A model generated the notes under the pieces. The model had not been told where the DNA came from, ran no database searches, and was given only the letters and a program-made list of their open reading frames with translations. A stretch of 52,935 nt of DNA from Methylophilaceae bacterium (lineage in GTDB: Bacteria; Pseudomonadota; Gammaproteobacteria; Burkholderiales; Methylophilaceae), in contig JAOMTQ010000007.1 in assembly GCA_028355955.1 (NCBI GenBank), positions 1 to 52,935 of the forward strand, read 5' to 3'. The translations under genes were made by a program, and so were the position numbers. The first letter of the stretch is position 1, and every line of letters begins with the position of its first letter. This document shows positions 1 through 8,479 of the stretch, one piece after another.

Positions 1-254
1 TTATATTTGAAGAAAAAATTCGTCATACACCTTCCGGGTTTGTTGTACAGGGATTTAAAATTGAACATAAATCTCTCCAAAAAGAAGCGAATTTAGATAA
101 ACAAGTTGGCATTGAAGTGGACGCAGTTTTTATTAATAAACAATTAAGGGAAGAAATTCATATTGGAAAAAAAGGTTTATTTATTGGTTTTATGGATAAA
201 AAATCATTTAAATCAACGCAATTAATTTTCCACGTTACTGAGTTTAAATTTTAG
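1..254 (+). CDS. priB: Primosomal replication protein PriB (3' part)
   Basis: The first 254 bases hold the end of a reading frame that enters from the left edge and stops with TAG. The visible 83 residues match the single-domain OB fold of PriB/primosomal protein N: the strand 'HTPSGFVVQGFKIEH', the 'GIEVDAVFIN' segment and a final 'STQLIFHVTEF' strand. PriB binds single-stranded DNA and helps reload DnaB at stalled forks. The position directly before rpsR and rplI is the usual place for priB in betaproteobacteria (rpsF-priB-rpsR-rplI), so rpsF should lie just outside the window. The gap to rpsR is only 12 nt, so the genes are probably co-transcribed. The start is not visible. The call rests on fold-like sequence plus gene order. 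Confidence 0.8.
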   Translation, partial: IFEEKIRHTPSGFVVQGFKIEHKSLQKEANLDKQVGIEVDAVFINKQLREEIHIGKKGLFIGFMDKKSFKSTQLIFHVTEFKF

Positions 255-266
255 GAGTTTTATATT

Positions 267-494
267 ATGGCAAGAGATATGTATAAGAGAAGGCGATATT
301 GTAGATTTTCTGCTGAAGGAATTAGTGAGGTTGATTATAAGGATGTATCAATTCTCAAAGACTTTATTACTGAAAATGGAAAATTAATTCCTGCTCGTAT
401 TACTGGAACAAAAGCAAGATATCAAAGACAACTTTCAACTGCTGTAAAGCGCGCAAGGTTTTTAGCTTTACTTCCGTTTACTGACAAGCATTAG
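267..494 (+). CDS. rpsR: 30S ribosomal protein S18
   Basis: The 75-residue product is the usual S18 length. It has the conserved core '[34 protein letters not shown]', seen here in two adjoining blocks, followed by the basic tail '[13 protein letters not shown]'. S18 binds the 30S platform together with S6. The start is preceded by 'aggag' at 253-257, and the stop is 8 nt before rplI, which has its own strong 'aggaggg' site. It belongs to the priB-rpsR-rplI operon. Confidence 0.97.
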   Translation: MARDMYKRRRYCRFSAEGISEVDYKDVSILKDFITENGKLIPARITGTKARYQRQLSTAVKRARFLALLPFTDKH

Positions 495-502
495 GAGGGA
501 AA

Positions 503-952
503 ATGGAAATTATACTACTTGAAAAAATTGTAAACCTTGGTGAGTTAGGGGATGTGGTAAATGTAAAAGATGGATTTGGAAGAAATTTCTTAATACCACA
601 AGGTAAAGCAAAAAGAGCTACCGCTCAAAATATGGAAGAATTTAAAGTTAAAAAAGCTGAGCTTGAAAAACAACAAGCAGCTCTCGAAAAATTATCTCAA
701 CAGCGTGCTAAAAAGCTTGATGGAGTAAGTATTAAAATATCTCAGAAAGCTGGTGTTGATGGAAAACTTTTTGGATCCGTTAGTAATATTGATATATCTG
801 AAGCACTTATTAAAGAGGGGCATGAGGTAGTAAAGTCTGAAATAAGGCTACCTGAAGGACCACTAAAATCGACTGGTGAGTTTGATGTTACTATTGATCT
901 TCAGCATGAGTCAACAGCTTTAATTAAAGTTACTATTGAAGGCGAAGAGTAA
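503..952 (+). CDS. rplI: 50S ribosomal protein L9
   Basis: The 149-residue protein has the standard L9 layout. The N-terminal RNA-binding domain (about 1-50) carries 'MEIILLEKIVNLGELGD' and the 'VKDGFGRNFLIPQGKA' loop. A long Lys/Glu-rich connecting helix follows (about 45-75). The C-terminal domain (about 80-149) contains 'DGKLFGSVSNIDI' and ends in 'IDLQHESTALIKVTIEGEE'. The start has a strong Shine-Dalgarno (aggaggg, 493-499). It is the last gene of the ribosomal cluster, and a rho-independent terminator follows at about 979. Confidence 0.97.
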   Translation: MEIILLEKIVNLGELGDVVNVKDGFGRNFLIPQGKAKRATAQNMEEFKVKKAELEKQQAALEKLSQQRAKKLDGVSIKISQKAGVDGKLFGSVSNIDISEALIKEGHEVVKSEIRLPEGPLKSTGEFDVTIDLQHESTALIKVTIEGEE

Positions 953-978
953 TTTTTTAAAATAAATTTAATTTATTA

Positions 979-1005
979 GGCTGTCAATGAGGCAGCCTTT
1001 TTTTT
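979..1005 (+). terminator. Rho-independent terminator after rplI
   Basis: A 5-bp GGCTG/CAGCC stem (979-983 with 993-997) is followed by eight T residues (998-1005). It closes the priB-rpsR-rplI unit, 18 nt before dnaB starts. Confidence 0.8.
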
Positions 1006-1011
1006 ATTCGT

Positions 1012-1017
1012 TATAAT
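1012..1017 (+). promoter_or_regulatory. Candidate -10 box of dnaB, near-leaderless
   Basis: A perfect TATAAT lies 5 nt before the dnaB ATG at 1023, directly after the rplI terminator. Transcription would start at or beside the start codon, and no Shine-Dalgarno is visible. No good -35 is seen, so this is a proposal. Confidence 0.4.
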
Positions 1018-1022
1018 GAATT

Positions 1023-2402
1023 ATGGATGAAAATCAAATATCTGCTCTAAAAATACCTCCTCATTCTATTGAGGCAGAACAATCAATATTAGGTGGGCTT
1101 TTGATTGATAATAAAGCTATTGATAGAATTGCTGGTCAAATTTCAGCTTCTGATTTCTATCGAAATGATCATCGAATAATTTTTACTCATATAAGTAAGT
1201 TGATTGATAATAATGATCCTGCAGATATCGTCACAGTTGCAGAATCTTTAGAGCAGAATGCAGAATTAACTAAAGTTGGTGGAGTTGCCTACTTAGGACT
1301 TGTTGCTGAAAATACGCCCACATCATCTAATATTTCAGGCTATGCAAAAATTGTTCGTGAAAGATCGATCATGAGAAATCTTGTTGAGGTTGGCTCAGAC
1401 ATTGTAGAAAGTGCTTTTTCACCTCAAGGAAAAGATGCACAACAATTGCTTGATGAATCTGAATCAAAAATATTTCAAATTGCCGATGCAGGAACTTCGG
1501 AAAAATTAGGTTTTATTGATATTAAAGAACTTTTACCTAAGGCTGCTCAAAGAATTGATGACTTATATCAGTTAGATGACCCTAATGGCGTCACTGGAGT
1601 CCCTTCAGGATATTCAGATTTAGATCAAAAAACAGCGGGTCTCCAACCAGGAGATTTGATTATTATTGCAGGTAGACCGTCTATGGGGAAAACCTCTCTT
1701 GCATTAAATATTGCAGAACATGTAGGAATGGAGGCGGGTTTACCCGTAGCTATCTTTTCAATGGAAATGGGTGCAGCACAACTAACAATGCGTTTACTTG
1801 GTTCTGTAGGTAAATTAGACCAACATAAGATGAGAATTGGGCAATTAGAAGACGAAGACTGGCCTAAATTAACGAATGCTTTAGGCGTGTTAAACGAAGC
1901 CCCAATTTTTATTGATGAGGGATCTGCTTTAAATTCATATGAAGTCCGTGCAAGAGCCAGAAGACTTCACAGGCAACAAGGAAAATTAGGGCTTATTGTG
2001 ATTGACTACATTCAGCTTATGTCATCTGCAAATGAGCAATCTAATGAAAATAGAGCCACAGAAGTTTCTGAAATTTCAAGATCGCTTAAAGCTTTAGCAA
2101 AAGAGCTCAATGTTCCAGTTGTAGCCTTATCTCAACTTAATCGAAGTGTTGAATCAAGGCCTGATAAGAGACCTATGATGTCCGATTTAAGAGAATCTGG
2201 TGCTATTGAGCAGGATGCAGATGTAATTATGTTTATTTATCGAGATGAAGTTTATAATCCAGAAACAGCTGAAAAGGGTGTCGCTGAGATAATTCTATCA
2301 AAACAAAGGAATGGACCAACTGGTACAGTAAAATTAACTTTTCTTGGGCAATATACTCGCTTTGAAAATTACGCGAACCCAGGATATGATCCTAATAAAT
2401 AA
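1023..2402 (+). CDS. dnaB: Replicative DNA helicase DnaB
   Basis: The 459-residue product has the normal DnaB length. The N-terminal domain (about 10-110) begins 'PPHSIEAEQSILGGLLID', the DnaG-interacting collar. A linker follows, then the RecA-like motor: Walker A 'GRPSMGKT' at 217-224, Walker B 'LIVIDYIQLM' near 320, and the 'SDLRESGAIEQDADVI' arginine-finger region near 390. DnaB is the hexameric helicase that unwinds DNA at the fork in the cytoplasm. No intein or insertion is present. The start has no clear Shine-Dalgarno but a TATAAT box lies just upstream. It is followed after 2 nt by alr, an order common in proteobacteria. Confidence 0.98.
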   Translation: MDENQISALKIPPHSIEAEQSILGGLLIDNKAIDRIAGQISASDFYRNDHRIIFTHISKLIDNNDPADIVTVAESLEQNAELTKVGGVAYLGLVAENTPTSSNISGYAKIVRERSIMRNLVEVGSDIVESAFSPQGKDAQQLLDESESKIFQIADAGTSEKLGFIDIKELLPKAAQRIDDLYQLDDPNGVTGVPSGYSDLDQKTAGLQPGDLIIIAGRPSMGKTSLALNIAEHVGMEAGLPVAIFSMEMGAAQLTMRLLGSVGKLDQHKMRIGQLEDEDWPKLTNALGVLNEAPIFIDEGSALNSYEVRARARRLHRQQGKLGLIVIDYIQLMSSANEQSNENRATEVSEISRSLKALAKELNVPVVALSQLNRSVESRPDKRPMMSDLRESGAIEQDADVIMFIYRDEVYNPETAEKGVAEIILSKQRNGPTGTVKLTFLGQYTRFENYANPGYDPNK

Positions 2403-2404
2403 AT

Positions 2405-3481
2405 ATGCGTCCGATTAAAGCTTATATCAATCTAAGCGCACTTACTTTTAATCTTCAGGTAGTAAAAAAAATTGCAAAAAATAGCAAGATAATGGCGGTG
2501 CTCAAAGCCAATGCTTATGGGCATGGCTTGGTGGAGACAGTGAAGGCAATCAAAAGTGTTGAAGGTATCGCAATCTTAACTATTGAAGAAGCGGTTAAAA
2601 TTAGGAAGGCTGGCTTTAAAAATACCATATTACTTCTTGAAGGTTTGTTTGGAGCTGAAGATATTCATGAAGTTGAAAAATTAAATCTTAACTTAGCTTT
2701 ACATAATGATCAGCAAATTGAATACTTAAATGAAGTGACGCTTAAAAATCCGATAAATGTTCATTTAAAAATTAATACAGGAATGAATAGGCTGGGTTTT
2801 CCCCCTGATCAGGTTGATTATTTAATTGAGAATTTAAATGCTAATCCAAATGTATCAGGTATTACTTTAATGACACATTTTGCAACAGCCGATGAAAAAG
2901 AGGGGATTACAAAGCAGTTAGACTGTTTTAATCGTGTTACAAATAACTATAACTTTAGTAGTTCAGTGGCTAATTCGGCGGCTCTTTATAAATTTCCTGA
3001 GGCAAGATTAGACTGGGTTAGGCCGGGTATCTTGTTATACGGAGCGTCTCCATTCGATGATATTTCAGCAAAAAAAATTGCCGTTAAGCCTGTAATGTCT
3101 TTGATTAGTAAAATTATCGCTATTCAGAATATTAAAAAAGCACAAGCTGTTGGTTATGGAAATAATTTTATCGCTAAGGAAGATATGCGTATTGGAATAG
3201 TTGCTTGTGGTTATGGTGATGGCTATCCGAGACACGCCAAGACTGGAACGCCTATTTTTGTTCATAATAAGATCACAAAAACTATTGGTAGAGTTTCAAT
3301 GGATATGCTTTATGTCGATTTGTCTGAAATTGATAAAGCAGAAATAGGTTCAAAAGTGGAAATGTGGGGAAGTCACATCTCTGTGGATGAAGTGGCTAAG
3401 AATTCAGGGACGGTTGGGTATGAATTATTATGTAATATATCCGCTTCAACTCGCGTTCCATTGGAATACGTAGATGGCTAA
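2405..3481 (+). CDS. alr: Alanine racemase
   Basis: The 358-residue protein is a fold-type III PLP enzyme that interconverts L- and D-alanine for peptidoglycan. The PLP lysine is Lys34 in 'AVLKANAYGHG'. The TIM barrel contains 'HLKINTGMNRLGF' and 'MTHFATADE'. The catalytic tyrosine lies in 'AVGYGNNFIA', and the C-terminal domain has 'GYGDGYPRHAKTGTP' and 'GRVSMDMLYVDL'. The start lies 2 nt after the dnaB stop, and the end overlaps radA by 8 nt, so dnaB-alr-radA is one transcription unit. Confidence 0.97.
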   Translation: MRPIKAYINLSALTFNLQVVKKIAKNSKIMAVLKANAYGHGLVETVKAIKSVEGIAILTIEEAVKIRKAGFKNTILLLEGLFGAEDIHEVEKLNLNLALHNDQQIEYLNEVTLKNPINVHLKINTGMNRLGFPPDQVDYLIENLNANPNVSGITLMTHFATADEKEGITKQLDCFNRVTNNYNFSSSVANSAALYKFPEARLDWVRPGILLYGASPFDDISAKKIAVKPVMSLISKIIAIQNIKKAQAVGYGNNFIAKEDMRIGIVACGYGDGYPRHAKTGTPIFVHNKITKTIGRVSMDMLYVDLSEIDKAEIGSKVEMWGSHISVDEVAKNSGTVGYELLCNISASTRVPLEYVDG

Positions 3482-4844
3482 AAATAAAACAGCATATCAG
3501 TGTAGAGAGTGCGGTGGCATTTCATCTAAATGGCAAGGTCAATGCCCACATTGCTTTGTTTGGAATTCTCTTGATGAGATAATTGTTGAATCAAAAACGC
3601 CATCGAGGTTTGCTGCGTTGTCAAAAACGAATGAGCTGACAAAACTTGATGATGTTAAAGCACTTTCCATTCCTAAGCGAAAAACAAATATCTCAGAATT
3701 TGATCGTGTCTTAGGTGGTGGTTTCGTTCCAGGCGGTGTCATTTTAATTGGAGGCGATCCAGGTATAGGTAAGTCCACCATTTTAATTCAAGCATTATCT
3801 AAAATCACTCAAGATCCAAAAGATAATTGCAATGTGATCTATGTCAGTGGTGAGGAGTCCAAGGAACAAATTGCCATGAGAGCAAAAAGGCTTGAGTTAG
3901 AGGTATCTGATATTTCAATATTATCAGAAATCAATCTTGAGAAAATTGTAAGTATTGTTCAAAAAAATAAGCCAAACGTAGTTGTTATTGACTCTATTCA
4001 AACCATTTATTCTGAAGAGATGACTTCGGCACCAGGCTCAGTCACCCAAGTGAGAGAATGCTCTGCTCAACTCACTCGAATTGCCAAACAATTCGATATA
4101 ACGATGTTGCTTGTTGGTCATGTTACAAAGGAGGGCACATTAGCAGGACCCAGAGTGCTAGAACACATCGTGGATACTGTTTTATACTTTGAAGGAGACC
4201 CAAGTTCAAGTTTTAGAATGATCAGAGCATTTAAGAATCGCTTTGGAGCAGTCAATGAATTAGGTGTTTTTGCGATGACGGAAAAGGGGTTAAAAGAAGT
4301 AACTAATCCATCAGCACTTTTTTTATCTCATCACCATAAAGAAGTTAATGGCTCATGTATCACTTGCATTCAAGAGGGGTCAAGACCCATGCTTATTGAA
4401 ATTCAAGCTCTAGTTGATAATTCACATGGACACGCACCCAAAAGGCTCTCAGTAGGTTTAGATCAAAATAGGTTGGCTATGTTACTTGCTTCACTTAATA
4501 GGCACGCTGGCATTGCTTGCTTTGATCAAGATGTTTTTGTGAATGCGGTTGGTGGTGTAAAAATTACAGAGCCTGGGGTAGATTTAGCTATTTTATGTGC
4601 CATTGTTTCATCGTTTACGAATCAACCACTAGATCAAAAAACAGTTATTTTTGGTGAAATAGGTTTAGCAGGAGAAGTTAGACCGGTTCAAAGGGGTCAA
4701 GAGAGGTTAAAAGAGGCTGCAAAATTAGGTTTTACAAAAGCAATTATTCCTAAAGCAAATCAAGCTAAACAAAAAATTAAGGGGATTGAGATATTTCCAG
4801 TCGATAATCTTTCACAAGCCATTAAGTTATTAAAAGATATTTAA
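3474..4844 (+). CDS. radA: DNA repair protein RadA
   Basis: The 456-residue RadA/Sms protein acts in branch migration during homologous recombination. The N-terminal zinc finger is 'CRECGGISSKWQGQCPHC' (about 10-27). The RecA-like ATPase has Walker A 'GGDPGIGKST' near 93-102 and the RadA-specific 'KNRFG' motif near 256. The C-terminal third is the Lon-protease-like domain ('VGGVKITEPGVDLAI', 'GEIGLAGEVRPV'), which lacks the protease dyad in this family. The ATG lies inside the end of alr, so translation is probably coupled. The gene ends 16 nt before the convergent hpnD stop. Confidence 0.97.
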   Translation: MAKNKTAYQCRECGGISSKWQGQCPHCFVWNSLDEIIVESKTPSRFAALSKTNELTKLDDVKALSIPKRKTNISEFDRVLGGGFVPGGVILIGGDPGIGKSTILIQALSKITQDPKDNCNVIYVSGEESKEQIAMRAKRLELEVSDISILSEINLEKIVSIVQKNKPNVVVIDSIQTIYSEEMTSAPGSVTQVRECSAQLTRIAKQFDITMLLVGHVTKEGTLAGPRVLEHIVDTVLYFEGDPSSSFRMIRAFKNRFGAVNELGVFAMTEKGLKEVTNPSALFLSHHHKEVNGSCITCIQEGSRPMLIEIQALVDNSHGHAPKRLSVGLDQNRLAMLLASLNRHAGIACFDQDVFVNAVGGVKITEPGVDLAILCAIVSSFTNQPLDQKTVIFGEIGLAGEVRPVQRGQERLKEAAKLGFTKAIIPKANQAKQKIKGIEIFPVDNLSQAIKLLKDI

Positions 4845-4860
4845 AAAATTCATCTGTAAT

Positions 4861-5715
4861 TTAAGTCTTCTTAATCCATGAAAATCCAAGCATTGTTAGA
4901 ATTGAAATTCTCAATTTCCTAAACCCAGGCAGGATAGTTTTTTGATTAAGAATTTTTTCTGGGTTATCTTTTACAATCTCGTTTAGAAGCACAAAGTAAA
5001 TATTACCCATTATAAGACCTATTTTCTGTGACTTTTTATCTTCTATAGGCAAAGTATTAATAGCTAAGGCATAAAATTGTTTAGCCCTATCTACTTGATT
5101 TTTGACTAAATTTTTAATTTTCTCACTATTTTTAAGTGAAATAATCTCTTCCTCGGATATACCTATTTTTTTTAACTCATCAAGAGGTATATAAATCCTT
5201 CCTCTTCTAGCATCTTCTCCTAGGTCTCTAATAATATTAGTTAACTGCAATGCAATTCCAAGATTTTTAGCAAAGGTGAGGGTATTTTTATTCTTATACC
5301 CGAATATATGTGCAGAGAGAATACCGACACATGAAGCTACTCTGTAGCAATAAAGTTTAAGCTGTTCAAAACTCTCATAACGATTAAATTTTACATCCAT
5401 CTCCATACCATCAATTATTTCAATAAAATAATTCTTTGAGAGATTAAAGTGACCTATGAAAGGATGTAATGCTTTACTGACTGGGTGTTGAGGTTCATCT
5501 TTGAAGAGTCTTTCAATTTCATCTCTCCACCAATTCAATTTCCTACTAGCAATTTCATGATCAAGGCATTCATCAGCAATATCGTCAACCTCCCTACAAA
5601 AAGCATATAAAGCAGTTAGTGCTTCACGCCTTTCTTTTTTTAGAAAAATAAAAGCAGTCAGGAAGCTTGAGTGACTCTCTTTTGTTTTTTGCTTGCAGTA
5701 TTCTTGTGGTGTCAT
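4861..5715 (-). CDS. hpnD: Presqualene diphosphate synthase HpnD
   Basis: The 284-residue protein is a trans-isoprenyl diphosphate synthase of the squalene/phytoene family. Both aspartate-rich motifs are present: 'REVDDIADE' near residue 40 and 'RDLGEDARRGRIYIP' near 165. HpnD joins two farnesyl diphosphates into presqualene diphosphate in the HpnCDE route. Its ATG overlaps the hpnC stop by 4 nt. The 'ARRGRIYIP' form is typical of HpnD, and the pairing with an HpnC-like gene supports HpnD over CrtB; a separate CrtB lies at 21068-21955. No hpnE follows, since radA converges from the other side. Confidence 0.88.
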   Translation of the reverse strand: MTPQEYCKQKTKESHSSFLTAFIFLKKERREALTALYAFCREVDDIADECLDHEIASRKLNWWRDEIERLFKDEPQHPVSKALHPFIGHFNLSKNYFIEIIDGMEMDVKFNRYESFEQLKLYCYRVASCVGILSAHIFGYKNKNTLTFAKNLGIALQLTNIIRDLGEDARRGRIYIPLDELKKIGISEEEIISLKNSEKIKNLVKNQVDRAKQFYALAINTLPIEDKKSQKIGLIMGNIYFVLLNEIVKDNPEKILNQKTILPGFRKLRISILTMLGFSWIKKT

Positions 5716-6560
5716 TTTTTATTTATAATAATTTTGACTAGTAAAATTGACCAATCAAACTTTGAAAGTTCGGGAGGATTCTTAAACCAATCACAATCTT
5801 CTTTTTTTAATCTTTTGACTAACAAATCAGCACCTGCAATTAATATTTTGATTTGCAGTTTTAATCGTCCTGTAACATTTTCACCCAAAGGCCTCCCTTT
5901 ATTAAGTAATAATTCTATTCTTTTTAACCATGAAACTTTAAACATTTTCCAATTGTGATTAAAGGTTTTTGTTTTGATATCAGATTCTTTCAATTTAAAT
6001 TTTTTCATTTCTGTTGACGGTATATAGATTCTGTTTTTAAAGAAGTCCTCTTGAATATCTTGACTCATTCCAATCAAAGCGAGTGCCTGACAGAGGTTGT
6101 TAGAGTAACTTACATTCTTTTTGTTATGCTCACCAAATAGGCTTAAAATCATTTCTCCGGCAGGACATGCTGCCTTATTACAATAATCAATTAAATCATC
6201 AAAATTTATATATGATTTTTTTTCAACATCTTGTTTAAAGGCCGATATAAAACGTTCAAATAATTTAGTATCGAGCGAGTACTGACTTATAACTTTCTCT
6301 AAGTCTCTAAAAAATGGAGTTTGAATTTCTTTTTTACGTTTTATAGTGTTTATATTTATTTCCATTTCTCTTAACAGCTTCTTTCTTTTATTCATTGTTA
6401 ATTCACCTTCATCTGCAATATCATCTGCATTTCTTGCAAATGAATAAAGAATTGTAGCTGCATCTCGATGTGCTTTTGGAAACAACAAAGTAGCCACTGG
6501 AAAATTTTCATAGTGTTTTTTTGTAACTTTTGCTTTTTCGAGGGTAAGATATTGACTCAT
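5712..6560 (-). CDS. hpnC: Hydroxysqualene synthase HpnC
   Basis: The 282-residue homologue of HpnD is translated first in the pair. It has the first aspartate motif 'ARNADDIADEGE' near residue 45 and a second motif 'QDIQEDFFKNRIYIP' near 165, both typical of HpnC. HpnC converts presqualene diphosphate to hydroxysqualene, which HpnE then reduces to squalene. Lys/Asn content is high, as in its neighbours, and there is no sign of transfer. The start is 52 nt from the divergent mtnP-like gene, so the promoters share that gap. Function follows from family and pairing. Confidence 0.87.
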   Translation of the reverse strand: MSQYLTLEKAKVTKKHYENFPVATLLFPKAHRDAATILYSFARNADDIADEGELTMNKRKKLLREMEININTIKRKKEIQTPFFRDLEKVISQYSLDTKLFERFISAFKQDVEKKSYINFDDLIDYCNKAACPAGEMILSLFGEHNKKNVSYSNNLCQALALIGMSQDIQEDFFKNRIYIPSTEMKKFKLKESDIKTKTFNHNWKMFKVSWLKRIELLLNKGRPLGENVTGRLKLQIKILIAGADLLVKRLKKEDCDWFKNPPELSKFDWSILLVKIIINKK

Positions 6561-6612
6561 AATTTAAGTATGCCATAGACTGGCATCAACATTATTTTGA
6601 ATAGGACGCATA

Positions 6613-7359
6613 ATGATCGGTGTAATTGGTGGGACAGGCTTAAGAAAAATTGATGGATTTAATATAATTCGTGAGGAGTTGGTTGATACGCCTTATGGAA
6701 AACCATCCGCTAAAATATTGGTTGGCAAATTAGATGGTCGAGACGTTGCTTTCTTAGCAAGACATGGAGAAGGACATACCATACCTCCGCATTTAATTAA
6801 TTATCGGGCTAATATTTATGCGCTCGAGACTTTAGGTGTAAAGGCTATCCTCGGTATTGCAACTGTTGGCTCAATTCCCTTAGCAATTAAGCCTGGTTCT
6901 ATTGTGTTGCCTCATCAAATTATTGATTACACCTATGGTCGAGAGCATACGTTTTTTGATGGCATTATAAATCCTGTATCACACATTGATTTTACAAATC
7001 CCTATAATCCAAAATTAAGAAAGTTACTATCTAAAAACACTTCATTAGAAAATATTAATTTTGTTACTGAAGGAGTCTATGCTGCAGTACAAGGCCCAAG
7101 ATTAGAGACGGCTGCTGAAATTGATAAATATGAGAAGGATGGAGCATCAATAGTTGGCATGACAGGAATGCCAGAGGCATCTTTAGCTAGGGAACTTGAT
7201 CTACCTTATGCTGCAATTTGCCCTGTTGCTAATTTTGCAGCTGGAAGAGCGAGCAGTAAAAAGGGTATTACACATGAAGAAATAAATAAGCAATCTGAGA
7301 TGATGTCACATAATGTCAGTAAATACTTAATGGTGGTGATTCAAGCTTATGGCAATTAG
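6613..7359 (+). CDS. S-methyl-5'-thioinosine phosphorylase (MTAP family)
   Basis: The 248-residue protein belongs to the PNP/MTAP phosphorylase family. It begins with the phosphate-binding '[12 protein letters not shown]' and has '[19 protein letters not shown]', '[15 protein letters not shown]' and '[20 protein letters not shown]'. Purine-site specificity in this family depends on one residue: Asp prefers 6-amino purines, Asn 6-oxo purines. Here the segment is 'CPVANFAAG', with Asn, as I recall for the Pseudomonas methylthioinosine enzyme, which the whole protein resembles. I therefore call it inosine-type rather than adenosine-type MtnP. It salvages the methylthio by-product of polyamine synthesis. 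It overlaps def by 11 nt. Confidence 0.75.
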   Translation: MIGVIGGTGLRKIDGFNIIREELVDTPYGKPSAKILVGKLDGRDVAFLARHGEGHTIPPHLINYRANIYALETLGVKAILGIATVGSIPLAIKPGSIVLPHQIIDYTYGREHTFFDGIINPVSHIDFTNPYNPKLRKLLSKNTSLENINFVTEGVYAAVQGPRLETAAEIDKYEKDGASIVGMTGMPEASLARELDLPYAAICPVANFAAGRASSKKGITHEEINKQSEMMSHNVSKYLMVVIQAYGN

Positions 7360-7864
7360 AGAGATATTAAGGATGGGTAATCCGATCTTGTTAAAAGAAG
7401 CTGAAAAAGTTGAAAAATTCGATACTCCTGAAATTCATGAATTAATTAAGGATATGATTGAAACTATGAAAGATGCACAAGGTGCAGGCCTGGCAGCACC
7501 TCAAGTAGGTGAAAGTATTCAATTAGTTATATTTGGTGTTGATAAAAATGAGCGATACCCAGAGGCAGAAGAAGTGCCATTCACAGTTCTTCTAAATCCT
7601 GTTATAACACCTTTAAATCAAGATAAAGAGGATGATTGGGAAGGGTGTTTATCAGTCCCTGGGATGAGGGGGGTGGTTCCAAGATATAAGGCAATTACTT
7701 ATAAGGGGTTTGATCAATACGGCAATGAAATAAATAGGGATGCTGAGGGTTTTCACGCAAGAGTAGTGCAACATGAGTGTGATCACCTCTTTGGAATTTT
7801 ATATCCAACACGTATCGAAAATATGAAACTCTTTGGTTTCCACGACGAGATATTTGTCGAATAA
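7349..7864 (+). CDS. def: Peptide deformylase
   Basis: The 171-residue metalloenzyme removes the N-formyl group from new proteins. All three signature motifs are present: '[10 protein letters not shown]' near residue 45, 'WEGCLSVPG' near 95 (Cys is a metal ligand), and 'QHECDHLFG' near 140 (two His ligands and the catalytic Glu). The start lies inside the end of the upstream phosphorylase gene. The usual partner fmt is not adjacent; instead tRNA-Ser follows 42 nt downstream. Confidence 0.97.
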   Translation: MAIREILRMGNPILLKEAEKVEKFDTPEIHELIKDMIETMKDAQGAGLAAPQVGESIQLVIFGVDKNERYPEAEEVPFTVLLNPVITPLNQDKEDDWEGCLSVPGMRGVVPRYKAITYKGFDQYGNEINRDAEGFHARVVQHECDHLFGILYPTRIENMKLFGFHDEIFVE

Positions 7865-7867
7865 ATT

Positions 7868-7897
7868 TTGTTTAATGTATTCACGTTATGATAAAAT
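7868..7897 (+). promoter_or_regulatory. Candidate promoter of tRNA-Ser
   Basis: TTGTTT (7868-7873) and TAAAAT (7892-7897) are separated by 18 nt and end 9 nt before the mature tRNA 5' end. This fits a sigma-70 promoter for the tRNA. Confidence 0.45.
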
Positions 7898-7906
7898 TTC
7901 GTTTCT

Positions 7907-7996
7907 GGAAGAGTGGCAGAGCGGTTTAATGCACCGGTCTTGAAAACCGACGTGGGTTCGCGCCCACCGTGAGTTCGAATCTCACCTCTTCCGCCA
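7907..7996 (+). tRNA. tRNA-Ser(UGA)
   Basis: The 90-nt sequence folds as a class II tRNA. The acceptor stem is GGAAGAG/CTCTTCC, the anticodon loop is CTTGAAA with anticodon TGA at 7941-7943, and a long variable arm 'cgtgggttcgcgcccacc' follows. The T arm is 'gtgagttcgaatctcac', the discriminator is G, and CCA is encoded (7994-7996). It reads UCA and wobble-related serine codons. The 3' half of the acceptor stem is the attachment site of the adjoining island, and integration has left the tRNA intact. Confidence 0.97.
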
Positions 7997-8001
7997 TATT
8001 T
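7982..8001 (+). repeat. attL-type direct repeat of the island
   Basis: The 20-mer TCACCTCTTCCGCCATATTT covers the T-arm edge, the acceptor strand, CCA and five further bases of tRNA-Ser. It recurs identically at 15124-15143, beyond the integrase gene. This is the usual core of tRNA-directed tyrosine-recombinase integration. Confidence 0.9.
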
Positions 8002-8064
8002 AATCAGTTATTTCCCTTTAAAATCAATGCTTTACAAGGGTATGACTGTATCTAATTTTAATAA

Positions 8065-8088
8065 AGTATACAGTTTAGTATACAGTTT
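8065..8088 (+). repeat. Tandem 12-bp repeat, putative integrase arm sites (left)
   Basis: AGTATACAGTTT occurs twice head to tail (8065-8076, 8077-8088). The same 12-mer is found inverted at 8362-8373, in part at 8392-8400, and three times next to the integrase start (14964-15005). Position near both att sites suggests arm-type binding sites for the integrase or an excisionase. Confidence 0.65.
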
Positions 8089-8479
8089 AAATTTAAAAAC
8101 CTATGTTTTATAGTATGCGAGAGAAAACTATTAACTAGTTTAATATCCATTTATATACCCTTGATTGTTTAGAGTCTAGACTTTTACTACACCAATTCAA
8201 ACTAGTATTTATGATAAGTTATGTCCTGTGATTGTTAAACTCCACCAATTAACTCCCACCCATACCCCATACTACCATTGAGTTTTGGGACTCCAAGCTC
8301 TACCTATACACTATGATTAAAACAAATGATTCTATACATTCTCAAGTCTAACTATTACTGCAAACTGTATACTCAAAGTACCCCCTATGAAAGTATACAG
8401 GCTGATCAAAAATATATTTCTAGCAAAAATCCTCAAAACCTAATTTGTCCACTCAATTCTCTGGGAGTAAACTGATCTT
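8089..8479. other. Non-coding left end of the island
   Basis: No convincing gene is seen in these 390 bases. They hold an inverted copy of the 12-mer (AAACTGTATACT, 8362-8373) and a partial direct copy (8392-8400). A pyrimidine-rich stretch lies around 8235-8320. The promoter of the cargo operon must lie here, but no clear -35/-10 pair stands out. Confidence 0.5.

Noticed and set aside
5671-5958. Forward frame of 95 codons opposite hpnC/hpnD
   Set aside because: It lies wholly antisense to two conserved enzymes, has no ribosome site and no recognisable protein features.
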